The notes beneath the pieces were generated by a model, which worked only from the letters and a program-made list of their open reading frames with translations, was not told where the DNA came from and did not search any database. This document shows, piece by piece, positions 15,582-24,204 of a stretch of DNA of 64,000 nt. How positions within the stretch are numbered: position 1 is the stretch's first letter; the number at the start of each line of letters is the position of its first letter. Source of the DNA: JAQBVV01 sp965249205 (GTDB lineage Bacteria > Acidobacteriota > Vicinamibacteria > Vicinamibacterales > UBA2999); contig CBDFLL010000005.1 of the NCBI GenBank assembly GCA_965249205.1, forward strand, positions 372,001 to 436,000. The letters run 5' to 3'. The translations under genes and the position numbers were made by a program.

Positions 15582-16288
15582 TCACCGCACCGGAAAATCG
15601 AAATAGGTCTCGGGATAGGGCTCGTCTGCGAGGGTGTAGTGCCACCACTCTTCCGGGTAGGGCTCGAAGCCGTGGGCCTGCATGGCATCGGCCAGTAGAC
15701 GGCGGTTGGCGCGCTGCGTGTCCGTCAGGTTGTCATAGTCCAGGGCGGATTCCGGACCGAAGAAATCGAACGGCGTCCCCATGTCCAGCTCCGTGCCGTT
15801 GGACAGTTGCACGATGGTCAGGTCCACTGTGCTGCCGCGTGAGTGACCGGATGCCTCGGCGATATAGCCGCGCGCGAACAGCTCGGACTTGGGCACGTCG
15901 GGGTAGTACTCGGCCTTGGTGTAGTCGTCCGCCGGATCCGCGGCCCAGCGGACGAAATGATCGACGGCGGCCTGCGGGCGGTAGGCATCGAACACCTTCA
16001 GGGCGAAACCGCGCGCCCGCAAGGAGGCCTGGACCTGGCGCAGGGCGTCGGCCGCCAGTTGCGTGAGGAGTGCCGCCGACGCCTCGTAGCCGTCCCGACG
16101 AAATTATCGGCGCCGTAGTAGCGCACGTCGAGGACGATACCGGGAATCGCGTCGCTGAGACGAACGAAGTTGGCCGGCCGCGCATCGCCAACCTGCGACC
16201 GGATCGCGGCGGTCGTGGCCGTGAGAGCGGCGGCCATGACCGCAAGAGTGGCAATCACTCGAACCGCGCGCGCAAAGGTAGCCGTCAT
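15582..16288 (-). pseudogene. VanX-type D-Ala-D-Ala dipeptidase with a frameshift
   Basis: The N-terminal part from 16288 (signal-like MTATFARAVRVIATLAVMAA, then NFVRLSDAIPGIVLDVRYYG and NFVG) and the C-terminal part (VFDAYRPQAAVDHFVRW, SGHSRGSTVDLTI, EEWWHYTL) lie in different frames. The expected sequence can be followed across a one-base shift near 16100, where NFVG should lead to DGYEASAALLTQL. The zinc ligands in SGHSRGSTVD and the catalytic Glu/His of EEWWH are intact, so the enzyme would hydrolyse D-Ala-D-Ala dipeptide in the periplasm if the frame were restored. A sequencing error is possible; otherwise the gene is recently inactivated. Confidence 0.75.
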
Positions 16289-16307
16289 CGTCTCTCGTTG
16301 CAGCATC

Positions 16308-16448
16308 GGAGAGGCCCTCAAAGGCTCCACGCTGGGCGAGTTCTGGAAGTACCGCGTCGGCGATTACCGCGTCATTGCCAGCATCGAGGCCCGCGCGTTG
16401 TGCGTACTCGTCGTGAAGATTGGGAACCGACGCGAGGTATACCGATGA
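16308..16448 (+). pseudogene. RelE-type toxin, C-terminal fragment
   Basis: Reads GEALKGSTLGEFWKYRVGDY, then RVIASIEARALCVLVVKIGNRREVYR and a stop, the second half of RelE/StbE toxins with the conserved KYRVGDYR and VGNRREVY-type end. The N-terminal half is replaced by sequence upstream of the VanX gene. It is unrelated at sequence level to the intact toxin at 5928-6203. Confidence 0.7.
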
Positions 16449-16555
16449 ATCGATCCTGCTCATCGAGGTCGAGAACGACCTCGACTTCAGTCTCCACTTC
16501 CAGCGGCCAAGCGAGTGGGTCACGTATGCAAGACATAGAATCGGACACGGGATAC

Positions 16556-17072
16556 GATCCGCAAAGCCTTCCGGGACCGGGCGCTGGTCCACCTGTGCCA
16601 GTGGCATAAGCGCGAGAACGTGGTGAGCTACCTGTCCAAGACCGAGCAGGCGTCGTGGCGCCAGCGCCTTCAACGCGCCTCCAACCGTCCGGACTACGAC
16701 GAAGCCCGCGCGGCCCTCGAGACGCTCCATCGCGAGCTGGAGGACCGGAACCAATCGGCGGCCCGCAGCTTGGCGGAAGGCTTCGAAGAGACCTTGACGC
16801 TGCATCGACTCGGGCTCTACGGCGTGCTGGGGCGCTCGCTGAAGACGACGAACTGTCTGGAGTCCGTCAATGCCCTCGTCGAGGAACGCTGCGCGAAGGT
16901 CGATCACTGGCAGAACTCGAGTCAACGTCACCGCTGGCTGGCGACCGCGCTCCTGGACATCGAACCGCGCCTGCACAAGGTGATGGGGTACCGGCACCTG
17001 CCTGCGCTCCGTGCCGCGTTGAAGCGAGAACTGAAGATCGACACGACGACGTCGAAGAAGAACGCCGCGTAA
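16556..17072 (+). pseudogene. IS256-family transposase, C-terminal fragment
   Basis: Reads DRALVHLCQWHKRENVVSYL, NQSAARSLAEGFEETLTLHR and GRSLKTTNCLESVNALVEER, the C-terminal third of an IS256/Mutator transposase with the catalytic Glu (CLESVN), and ends normally in a Lys-rich tail. The frame opens at the junction near 16556 with no start codon of its own. Confidence 0.78.
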
Positions 17073-17099
17073 TCAATCAGGAGCCGCAGAGAGTTTCAA

Positions 17100-17951
17100 C
17101 TAGGAACGGGCTTGACTCAAATCTTGAGGACGAGCGAAGAGGGAAGTGCTCGGTTTGACCAGCAACGCCCACCGTTTTTGAGGTCGACCCCGACCGCTAC
17201 CTTGGAAAACTCCATCCTCAATCAGCTCGGCTTTCAAGCGACCGCGGCTAAACGTCATGATTTCTCGGTGGTAGCGCTGCAGGTTCCGTATGATGTTGCG
17301 GTCTTCCTGTTTCTCTGTGTCTCGGAACAATGAAACCAAGGCCTCGTGGGGAATCTTCGACGGTCTCTGCGCAGCCCCGCAGCGAGCCACTAGGAAGCAG
17401 AGATAGTCCCAGCCCGTTGGCTTATCGACGTAGACCTTCAGCAGCTCGAGTGGCACCAGTAGCCGATTCTTCGACTCGGACAGGTGCGACCAAAAATCTT
17501 CACTCAGCACCACCCCGTAGGGATGAGTGCCGGGAATAGCAAACTGACCAGCATGCTCCGTTTGGAGGTCCTTCCGGCTCGGTAGGGAATAGCGCCGGAT
17601 GACAAAAACCTGCTCCCCACGGGTGCCTTCCTGGAGCTCGGCTTCTGTTCGACCCAAAATCAACCGCACAGAGAGCCCTGAGAGCCTCATAAAGCGCTGT
17701 CTGAGCCGAGAGACGGTCTGACCATCTTCGCTTAAGCCAAACGTCTTCAGGAGCCCGCCTACGCGGTCAAAAAAGACGGTCGGGGAGTTCTGTGCCAGAG
17801 CCAGGTGTTGAATCCCGGCCAGGACGAAACGGTCTTCTCCGAAGGGGAGTTCGTTGCCCTCTTGCGTGCTGTAGGTGACCTTCATCCAGAGGTCGACCCC
17901 AACACGGAGAGTCCGGGAGAGGTCCCGGGCTGGATGTCGCCGCTTGGGCAA
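17100..17951 (-). CDS. Plasmid RepA-like replication initiator, N-terminus uncertain
   Basis: A 283-residue protein with LPFGEDRFVLAGIQHLALAQ, GGLLKTFGLSEDG, VSRLRQRFMRL, VVLSEDFWSHL and VPLELLKVYV in the order expected for plasmid-encoded RepA proteins (RPA_plasmid type), which bind iterons and open the origin. The first possible start, a TTG at 17951, lies 15 bases from the end of an IS5 insertion, so the original start and promoter may have been displaced. No iterons were found beside it. Together with the partition cassette 7 kb away it suggests an integrated or decayed plasmid. Identification is by pattern, without a database search. Confidence 0.5.
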   Translation of the reverse strand: MPKRRHPARDLSRTLRVGVDLWMKVTYSTQEGNELPFGEDRFVLAGIQHLALAQNSPTVFFDRVGGLLKTFGLSEDGQTVSRLRQRFMRLSGLSVRLILGRTEAELQEGTRGEQVFVIRRYSLPSRKDLQTEHAGQFAIPGTHPYGVVLSEDFWSHLSESKNRLLVPLELLKVYVDKPTGWDYLCFLVARCGAAQRPSKIPHEALVSLFRDTEKQEDRNIIRNLQRYHREIMTFSRGRLKAELIEDGVFQGSGRGRPQKRWALLVKPSTSLFARPQDLSQARS

Positions 17952-17966
17952 ACCAGCGATCGCTAG

Positions 17967-19261
17967 CAGGCTGCTGAAGAACCCGGGTGATCGGGCCGTT
18001 TTCTAAGGATCATGCGAGTCACCACCGACCGACAACGGTGCGCACGGCTGTGCGCTGGCCCCGATCAAGGGGCCGGCGACACGCGCGGCCGGTGATCAGG
18101 GACACCTCGCCTCCAGATTCCGCAGCCGGACCAAGTTATAGACCGTGGCGGCGAAGGTAAGCTGCCAATCCACGAGGGCGACACCGCGATGCCGGAGTTT
18201 GCGCAAGCCGCCGACGGTCTTCATCCAGCCAAAGACCTGTTCTACGAGTTTCCGTTTCCGCTGACTGACGTGATAGCCCGCATGCCGCGTGGTCCGGCCA
18301 TCGATCGCACTCCAGCGGACCTTCTGAGCAACGTGGGGCGTGACGGCCCGGATACGGACAGCGGCCACAAAGCTTGCCACATCGTAGCCCTTGTCCGCCC
18401 CGACCGTGCTGCCCGGCGGCGCGCTGGCCTCCAGCAACAGCGCCGCTGCCTCGCGTTCGGCGGTCCCCGTCGCGTGAGTCGCGCAGACGTTGGCGACAAG
18501 TCCCTGTCGATTGTCCAGCAGCACGTGGCCCAGATACGCCAGCTTGGCTTCCTTCCCCTGGCCCTTCCGAGGCAGCATCGCCTCCGGATCGGTCGTCGAC
18601 TGGTGCGTGTCGTTGCGCCGCCGCTCCCCGTGGAAGTTGACCGTGGGATTCCCGGGGTCATCGGGCGGGTCGCTCTCCGCCGCGTCCCGGCACCGAAAGC
18701 TCTTCAGGCTGGCCCACGCTTCCAATTGGGTCCCATCCACAGTGAAGTGTTCGTCCGAGAGCAGCCCGGCCGCCCGCGCGTGGGCCTGCACCGCATCAAA
18801 GAAGGCGGCCGCGAGATCGCCCGCCAGCAGCCGGTCGCGATTCTTGGTAAACGTGGTGGGATGCCAAACCGGGTCGTCCAAATTCAAGCCCACGAACCAG
18901 CGGAACAGCAGGTTGTAATTGAGCTCTTCCATCAGCAGCCGCTCGCTCCGCACCGTGTAGAGCACCTGCAGCAACAACGCGCGCAGCAGCTGTTCCGGCG
19001 GGATCGACGGACGCCCTGTGTTGGCGTACAGGCCGGCGAACCTGCGCGACATCGTTCTCAGCGCTTCGTCCGTCAGCGCGCGAACCGCGCGGAGCGGATG
19101 GTCGGCTGGCACGCGCTGTTCCGGCGACAGGTAGCTGAACATGTGAGTGCTTTGCTCATCGTGTCCGCGCATGATGGGGCTCCCTTCAGCGGTGTTGGGA
19201 GCATGGTAGTACGCCGGGATCGATCTGTCGATCCCATTTCACGGAGTTTTTCAGCAGCCTG
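17967..19261 (-). mobile_element. IS5-family element, copy A
   Basis: A 1295-bp element bounded by imperfect inverted repeats (CAGGCTGCTGAAGAAC at the left, CAGGCTGCTGAAAAAC as reverse complement at the right) and flanked by the 4-bp duplication CTAG (17963-17966, 19262-19265), which fits the YTAR target of IS5. It is the first of four near-identical copies, all in the same orientation. It sits directly upstream of the repA-like gene. Confidence 0.9.
18096..19172 (-). CDS. IS5-family transposase (copy A)
   Basis: A 358-residue DDE transposase: DUF772-type N-terminal domain (YLSPEQRVPADHPLRAVRAL, GRPSIPPEQLLRALLLQVLY, NYNLLFRWFVGL), FTVDGTQLEAWAS with the first Asp, STTDPEAMLPRKG, ADKGYDVASFV with the second Asp, and RKRKLVEQVFGWMKT with the Glu. 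The whole sequence is intact and identical in copies B and C, which indicates recent transposition. Confidence 0.92.
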   Translation of the reverse strand: MRGHDEQSTHMFSYLSPEQRVPADHPLRAVRALTDEALRTMSRRFAGLYANTGRPSIPPEQLLRALLLQVLYTVRSERLLMEELNYNLLFRWFVGLNLDDPVWHPTTFTKNRDRLLAGDLAAAFFDAVQAHARAAGLLSDEHFTVDGTQLEAWASLKSFRCRDAAESDPPDDPGNPTVNFHGERRRNDTHQSTTDPEAMLPRKGQGKEAKLAYLGHVLLDNRQGLVANVCATHATGTAEREAAALLLEASAPPGSTVGADKGYDVASFVAAVRIRAVTPHVAQKVRWSAIDGRTTRHAGYHVSQRKRKLVEQVFGWMKTVGGLRKLRHRGVALVDWQLTFAATVYNLVRLRNLEARCP

Positions 19262-19351
19262 CTAGAGCGCATTGTTAAATAGCCCTTGTACTGACTGTTC
19301 GAGCCATGTTACTGCTGCACGCACCACTGCGACGCGTCGGTCCGCGCCGAA

Positions 19352-20683
19352 CTATCGGCCGCCGTAGAGATAGCTGCACGCGATGACGGCGCCGACGACG
19401 CCCGCCACATCCGCCGTCAGCGCGGCGGCGAGCGTGTGTCGGATCCGCCGTACCTGCACGGCGCCGTAGTACACAGCGAGCACGTAGAACGTCGTTTCGG
19501 TCGATCCCTGAAACGTGCTGACGAGATACCCCGTATAGCTGTCTGGACCAATAGCTGGATCCTGGATCGTGGCAGCCAGGATGCCATACGCCCCCGACCC
19601 GGACAGCGGTCGCATCAGAGCCATCGGCAACGCATCCCCTGGCAAACCGAATGTCGAGGTCATAGGCGACAAGAACCCGACGATGATGTCGAGCGCTCCG
19701 CTGGCCCGCAGCATCGCGACCGCGACGAGGATCGCCACCAGATACGGAATGATCCGCAGCGCCACCTGGAACCCGTCACGCGCCCCCTCTACGAACACTT
19801 CGTAAACGCGGACCCGGCGTGCTGCCCCAAATCCGAGTAACACGACCATCAGCCCCGGAATGATCCAGGGCGACACGACGGCGCCGTATACGACTGCGAG
19901 CGGAATGATCGCCACGACCGCGACCAAGGCCGTCACCGACACCCACGTGGGATAGGCACCTGAGGACGCCTCGGCTGACACCTTGGGCAGTTCCGGCTCT
20001 GACGTCCGCATATCACCAGGCTCGTTCGGCGCGTCGTCCGCTGACGCCTCGCCAGCTGCAGCCGTCGCATCAACCATCGAAAACCGCTGGTACATCTTGA
20101 CCGCGAGAAACGCACACACTGTCGACACACAGGTGGCAAACAGCGTCGTGGGCAGAATGCCCGCCGCGTCCATCGACCCGGCCGAGACGCGCAGCGCGAT
20201 GACACCTGTGGGCAGCAGCGTCAGCGACGACGTGTTCAGCGCCAGAAACAACACCATGGCGTTGCTGGCCGTGCCCTTGAGGGGGTTGAGCTTGTCGAGT
20301 TCCTGCATCGCGCGGATGCCGAAGGGCGTGGCGGCGTTGGCCAGACCAAGTGCGTTGGCCGAGAAGTTCAGGATCATCGCCCCCATCGCGGGATGCCCTG
20401 CCGGCACCTCGGGAAAGGCGCGCACCATCAGCGGGCGCAGTGTCTTGGCGATGATCGTCAGGAGCCCCGCCGCTTCCCCCACCTTCATCAGGCCGAGGAA
20501 TAGAGCCATCATGCCAACGAGTCCAATGGCCAGGGTCACGGCGCCACTGGCTGCCTCAACCATACCGGTCGTGAGCGAGGACATCGGCGACACGCTGTCC
20601 ACCGTCTCCGGCACCCAGACCAGTTGGTTGTAGCCTGCCACGAGGAACGCGATAAAGACGATGCCGAGGAAGACTGCGTTCAT
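19352..20683 (-). CDS. SpmA-SpmB fusion-type nucleoside-recognition membrane protein
   Basis: A 443-residue polytopic inner-membrane protein that joins two nucleoside-recognition (Gate) domains. The N-terminal half (about 1-205, with NFSANALGLANAATPFGIRAM and LNTSSLTLLPTGVIALR) matches SpmA. An acidic Ala/Glu-rich linker (about 206-245) leads to the SpmB half (GARDGFQVALRIIPYLVAI, MRPLSGSGAYGIL, STFQGSTETTFYVLAVYYGA). Fused SpmAB proteins are common in Gram-negative non-spore-formers, where the role is unknown; transport of a small solute is suspected. It stands alone downstream of IS5 copy A. Confidence 0.85.
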   Translation of the reverse strand: MNAVFLGIVFIAFLVAGYNQLVWVPETVDSVSPMSSLTTGMVEAASGAVTLAIGLVGMMALFLGLMKVGEAAGLLTIIAKTLRPLMVRAFPEVPAGHPAMGAMILNFSANALGLANAATPFGIRAMQELDKLNPLKGTASNAMVLFLALNTSSLTLLPTGVIALRVSAGSMDAAGILPTTLFATCVSTVCAFLAVKMYQRFSMVDATAAAGEASADDAPNEPGDMRTSEPELPKVSAEASSGAYPTWVSVTALVAVVAIIPLAVVYGAVVSPWIIPGLMVVLLGFGAARRVRVYEVFVEGARDGFQVALRIIPYLVAILVAVAMLRASGALDIIVGFLSPMTSTFGLPGDALPMALMRPLSGSGAYGILAATIQDPAIGPDSYTGYLVSTFQGSTETTFYVLAVYYGAVQVRRIRHTLAAALTADVAGVVGAVIACSYLYGGR

Positions 20684-20887
20684 GCAACTGCGCTCATTCG
20701 AGAAAGAAACTCCCCGCGCATGCTAGCGCAAGTCGGCGCACGCCGCCCCACCGTCCTGTTATTTTTGGCGACGCGACGTAAGACGTGCCCATAACTGTAC
20801 GTACGCAGGACGAGCGGAGCCGGTTTGCAGAGGAGGTGCGCCGCCTCATGTCATTCATCGGACCACCCGTAATACCATCGAGTACAG

Positions 20888-21898
20888 GTGCAAGGAACTG
20901 ACTTCACGCCATTGAGCCTCGACTTGGTTGGATCAGCCGACATTGAGGCCGCCGCGCGGCGCATTGTCGGAGTGGCACTACGCACACCGCTCATCAAGGC
21001 CACCATCGACGCCGGGCCTGATCGAGCCGATCCTTCAGCGCGGTCCACCTGCCCGGTCTGGCTGAAATGCGAGAACCATCAATCCACCGGCTCTTTCAAG
21101 ATCCGCGGCGCGTGCAACATGCTTTCGCAGCTGTCGCCCGAGGCACGGACGGCCGGCGTGGTGACCTACTCCTCCGGCAACCATGGGCAGGCAGTGGCGT
21201 TTGCCGCCGAACGGCTCGGCATCCGCGCGGTAGTCGTCATGCCGGAGACCGCACCGCGCGTGAAAGTCGACGGCGTGCGCCGTCACGACGGCGAAGTCAT
21301 TTTCGCCGGCACGACGTCGGTGGACCGTCGGACAGTGGCGGAAGTCGAAGCAACTGAGCGGGGGCTCACCATCGTGCCGCCTTTCGATCACCGGTGGATC
21401 ATTGCCGGCGCCGGCACGTGCGGCCTGGAGATGCTTGCGCAGTGCCCTGATGCCACTGCCGTGTACGTGCCGGTGGGCGGCGGCGGACTCATCTCGGGCG
21501 TTGCCGCCGCGCTCAAGGGAAGCGGGCGCGCCGTGCGCGTGGTCGGTGTCGAGCCGGTCGGCGCAGCCGGAATGGCCGCGTCGCGGACGGCGGGCCGTCC
21601 GGTAAAGCTCCAGCGAGCGTCGAGTGTGGCCGACGGCCTGTTGCCTCTCCAACCAGGTGCTCTCACCTTCGCGCACGTCCAGGCCCTGGTGGACGACCTC
21701 GTCACGGTTGACGACGGCGCGATCCTCGATGCCATGCGGTGGGTGTTTCGCGAAACGGGCATGATCGTCGAACCGAGTGGCGCCGCCAGTGTCGCCGCGA
21801 TCCTGCAAGCCGGGGCACCGCCTTCGCCCGGAACGGTAGCTATTCTTTCCGGAAGCAACGTGTCGCCCGAAGACCACACGCGCTATCTCACGGCATAG
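20888..21898 (+). CDS. Threonine/serine dehydratase-like PLP enzyme
   Basis: A fold-type II PLP enzyme of 336 residues. STGSFKIRGA carries the Schiff-base lysine (Lys71), SSGNHGQAVAFAAERLG binds the substrate carboxylate, VPVGGGGLISGVAAALKG is the phosphate-binding glycine loop, and GSNVSPE near the C-terminus contacts the pyridine ring. There is no regulatory ACT domain, as in catabolic threonine or serine dehydratases and serine racemases, which deaminate L-Thr or L-Ser to 2-oxo acids. The start is an unsupported GTG at 20888, and no clear ribosome binding site is seen. It is followed by a hairpin-repeat array and a gamma-glutamyltransferase gene. Confidence 0.85.
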   Translation: MQGTDFTPLSLDLVGSADIEAAARRIVGVALRTPLIKATIDAGPDRADPSARSTCPVWLKCENHQSTGSFKIRGACNMLSQLSPEARTAGVVTYSSGNHGQAVAFAAERLGIRAVVVMPETAPRVKVDGVRRHDGEVIFAGTTSVDRRTVAEVEATERGLTIVPPFDHRWIIAGAGTCGLEMLAQCPDATAVYVPVGGGGLISGVAAALKGSGRAVRVVGVEPVGAAGMAASRTAGRPVKLQRASSVADGLLPLQPGALTFAHVQALVDDLVTVDDGAILDAMRWVFRETGMIVEPSGAASVAAILQAGAPPSPGTVAILSGSNVSPEDHTRYLTA

Positions 21899-22020
21899 CT
21901 GGGACTCGGGTCGGCCAGGAGTCTCGCAGCCCGTGGTGAAAGTTCCCCCCCTCAGGTGATTTTGCCCCTCACCGCTACACGCCCACTTGTAGTATTTTCA
22001 GACACGACCGGCCGCACGTC

Positions 22021-22204
22021 GCGGCAAAGCGGTACTGCGCGGCAAAGCCGCACGTCGCGGCAAAGCCGCGTTAGGCGGCAAAGCGGTACTGCGCGGCAAA
22101 GCCGCGCTAGGCGGCGAAGCCGCGTTAGGTGGCAAGCTGCACTGCGCGGCGAAGCCGCGTTAGGCACAGCCGCGTTAGGCGGCACAGCCGCGTTAGGCGG
22201 CTGA
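22021..22204. repeat. Array of about ten GCGGC-AAA-GCCGC hairpin units
   Basis: Between the dehydratase and gamma-glutamyltransferase genes the sequence consists of head-to-tail units of about 15-20 bases, each built on the mini-hairpin GCGGCAAAGCCGC (variants GCGGCGAAGCCGC, GCGGCACAGCCGC) joined by GTTAG, GCTAG, ACGTC or TACT linkers. Units differ by point changes and small deletions. The array ends about 16 bases before the ribosome binding site of the next gene. It resembles REP-type intergenic repeats rather than a coding repeat, although open frames pass through it on both strands. Confidence 0.75.
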
Positions 22205-22234
22205 CGTCTGAGACTGTTGGCAAAGGAGGTTCGA

Positions 22235-24154
22235 ATGCGTCGTGAACTGCGTGCGCTGGTAACGGCGTTGGCAATGGCCGGTTTCACCGTGTGGCTGGCT
22301 GACGCGTTCGTCCAGGCTCGACAGGTCCCTATCCAGGACCAGCAACCTGTGGGATCAGCGCTTCGACCTGCTGTGATGGGACCCTCGGGCGGCGTGTCCA
22401 CCGGGCATCCCCTCACGACCGCCGCGGCCTTCGGCATCCTGCTCAAAGGCGGCAATGCGTTTGACGCCGGAGTCGCGGCGCTGCTGGCAGGCGGTGTACT
22501 GGAACAGGACCTCTACAGCCTTGGAGGCGAAGCGCTGGTTCTGGTCTACCCCACTAGCGAAGGCACGGTCACGTCGGTGGTCGGCCAGGGCTGGGCACCG
22601 AGCGCGGTCGACGTGGACTGGTACCAATCGAGAGACAAGACGCTCGAGGGTGCAGGCCTCGATCCCGCCGTGGTGCCGGGCGCCATTCATGCGGCACTGA
22701 CCGTACTTGAGCGGTGGGGCACGATGAGCTTCGAAGACGTGGTGGCACCAGCGATCGGGTACGCCGAGGACGGGTTCCCACTCCGTCCGAGCACCGCGGT
22801 CGCGGTTCAGAACGAACTTGATTTCTTTGAGCGCTGGCCAGACAACCGAACGTACTGGTTGAGACCCGACGGCACGCTCTACAAGGCTGGCGACACCATC
22901 AGGTTGCCAACGCTGGCCAGAACACTCACCCGAATGGTCGAGGCCGAGCGAGCGGCGAAGGTCGAAGGCCGAACCAACGGCATCGTGGCCGCACGCGATC
23001 GTTTCTACAAGGGGGACATCGCGCGCGAGATGGTGGCGTTCCTGCAAGACAGCGGAGCGCCGTTCGCCTATCCGGATTTCGCGGAGTTCTTCGCACGCGT
23101 CGAGGAGCCAGCCAAAACCACCTACCGTGATTACACGGTGTACAAGCACGGGTTCGGCAGTCAGGGCCCGATGCTGCTGCAGGCGCTCAACATCCTCGAA
23201 ACCTTCGACCTGCAGGCCATGGGATACGCCAGCGCGGATTATCTGCACACCGTGGTCGAGGCGATGAAACTCGCCTACGCCGACCGGGACACGTATTACG
23301 CGGATCCGGCGTTCGTCATGACACCCGCCGAGGGATTACTCTCGAAGGAATACGCGAAGGAGCGCGCGGCGCTGATCGATCCGCGGCGCGCCTCCACGTC
23401 CTACGTCGCCGGCAATCCGCTCCCGTACGATTCGAGCGTGCACGAGTGGAACTTCTGGAAGGCGGATCTCCAGGACGCCACCGCAGCTCAGGCCGCGGCG
23501 CCCTCCTCCCCTCCCGACCTGATGGCCTCTCTTGGGCAGGACTCCCACGGCGTCATGAAGGACACGACGCACATCGCGATCATCGACGAAGACGGCAACA
23601 TATTCGACGCGACGCCCAGTGGCGGCTGGATCGGCGGTGCCGTGATTCTCGGAGACACCGGCATTGGCATGAGCGTCCGTGGCGAGCAGTTCTGGCTCGA
23701 CAGCACGCGCGCGAATCAGCTCCGCCCGCGCGCGCGACCGCGCTACACGCTGACGCCGAGCATAGTCTTCAAGGGCGACGTGCCGATGATGGCGCTGGGA
23801 ACGCCGGGCGGTGACAACCAGGAGCAAACGATTCTGCAGGCGTTTCTCAGCATCGCTGAATTCTGGGACGACTGGTACCCCAATCTCCACGCCGCGCTGG
23901 AGCGGCCGCGCGCGCAGACGCTGCACCTGTTCGGTTCCTTCTGGCCACACTCACCAGATTTCAACAGGCTGAACGTCGAGGCTACGATTCCGAATGCGGT
24001 GTACGAGGAATTGCGGGCGCGCGGACACAGGGTCGGCCGACTCCGCCCGTTCGGCATGTCGGGGTGCGCAACGGCCGTGATGATCGACCCGGCGACGCAG
24101 AATCGCCTGGCGGCCGCCGATCCCCGCCGCGACTGCTACGCGATCGCGTACTAG
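22235..24154 (+). CDS. ggt: Gamma-glutamyltransferase (gamma-glutamyl hydrolase family)
   Basis: A secreted N-terminal nucleophile hydrolase of 639 residues that cleaves gamma-glutamyl bonds of glutathione and related compounds in the periplasm. The start at 22235 has AAAGGAGG upstream, and a signal peptide follows (LRALVTALAMAGFTVWLADA). Typical motifs are LLKGGNAFDAGVAALL, AVVPGAIHAALTVLERWG and PLRPSTAVAVQNEL. The autocleavage site is KDTTHIAIID with the nucleophile Thr444, and GGWIGG and TPGGDNQEQTILQA are in the small subunit. A 50-residue region rich in Ala/Ser/Pro before the cleavage site is a family variation. The next gene, a secreted serine hydrolase, follows after 50 bases. Confidence 0.92.
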   Translation: MRRELRALVTALAMAGFTVWLADAFVQARQVPIQDQQPVGSALRPAVMGPSGGVSTGHPLTTAAAFGILLKGGNAFDAGVAALLAGGVLEQDLYSLGGEALVLVYPTSEGTVTSVVGQGWAPSAVDVDWYQSRDKTLEGAGLDPAVVPGAIHAALTVLERWGTMSFEDVVAPAIGYAEDGFPLRPSTAVAVQNELDFFERWPDNRTYWLRPDGTLYKAGDTIRLPTLARTLTRMVEAERAAKVEGRTNGIVAARDRFYKGDIAREMVAFLQDSGAPFAYPDFAEFFARVEEPAKTTYRDYTVYKHGFGSQGPMLLQALNILETFDLQAMGYASADYLHTVVEAMKLAYADRDTYYADPAFVMTPAEGLLSKEYAKERAALIDPRRASTSYVAGNPLPYDSSVHEWNFWKADLQDATAAQAAAPSSPPDLMASLGQDSHGVMKDTTHIAIIDEDGNIFDATPSGGWIGGAVILGDTGIGMSVRGEQFWLDSTRANQLRPRARPRYTLTPSIVFKGDVPMMALGTPGGDNQEQTILQAFLSIAEFWDDWYPNLHAALERPRAQTLHLFGSFWPHSPDFNRLNVEATIPNAVYEELRARGHRVGRLRPFGMSGCATAVMIDPATQNRLAAADPRRDCYAIAY

Positions 24155-24204
24155 CTGACAATCGACGGTCGGACGCAGTAGTCTCACGCTCAAGGGAGGT
24201 CCCC

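Noticed and set aside
18189..19265. A second 358-codon frame, antisense to the IS5 transposase in every copy
   Set aside because: It has no recognisable domain and mirrors the transposase codons; the DDE motifs are on the other strand.
22021..22204. Possible CRISPR array
   Set aside because: Units are contiguous mini-hairpins with 4-5 base linkers, there are no unique spacers of regular length, and no cas genes are present.
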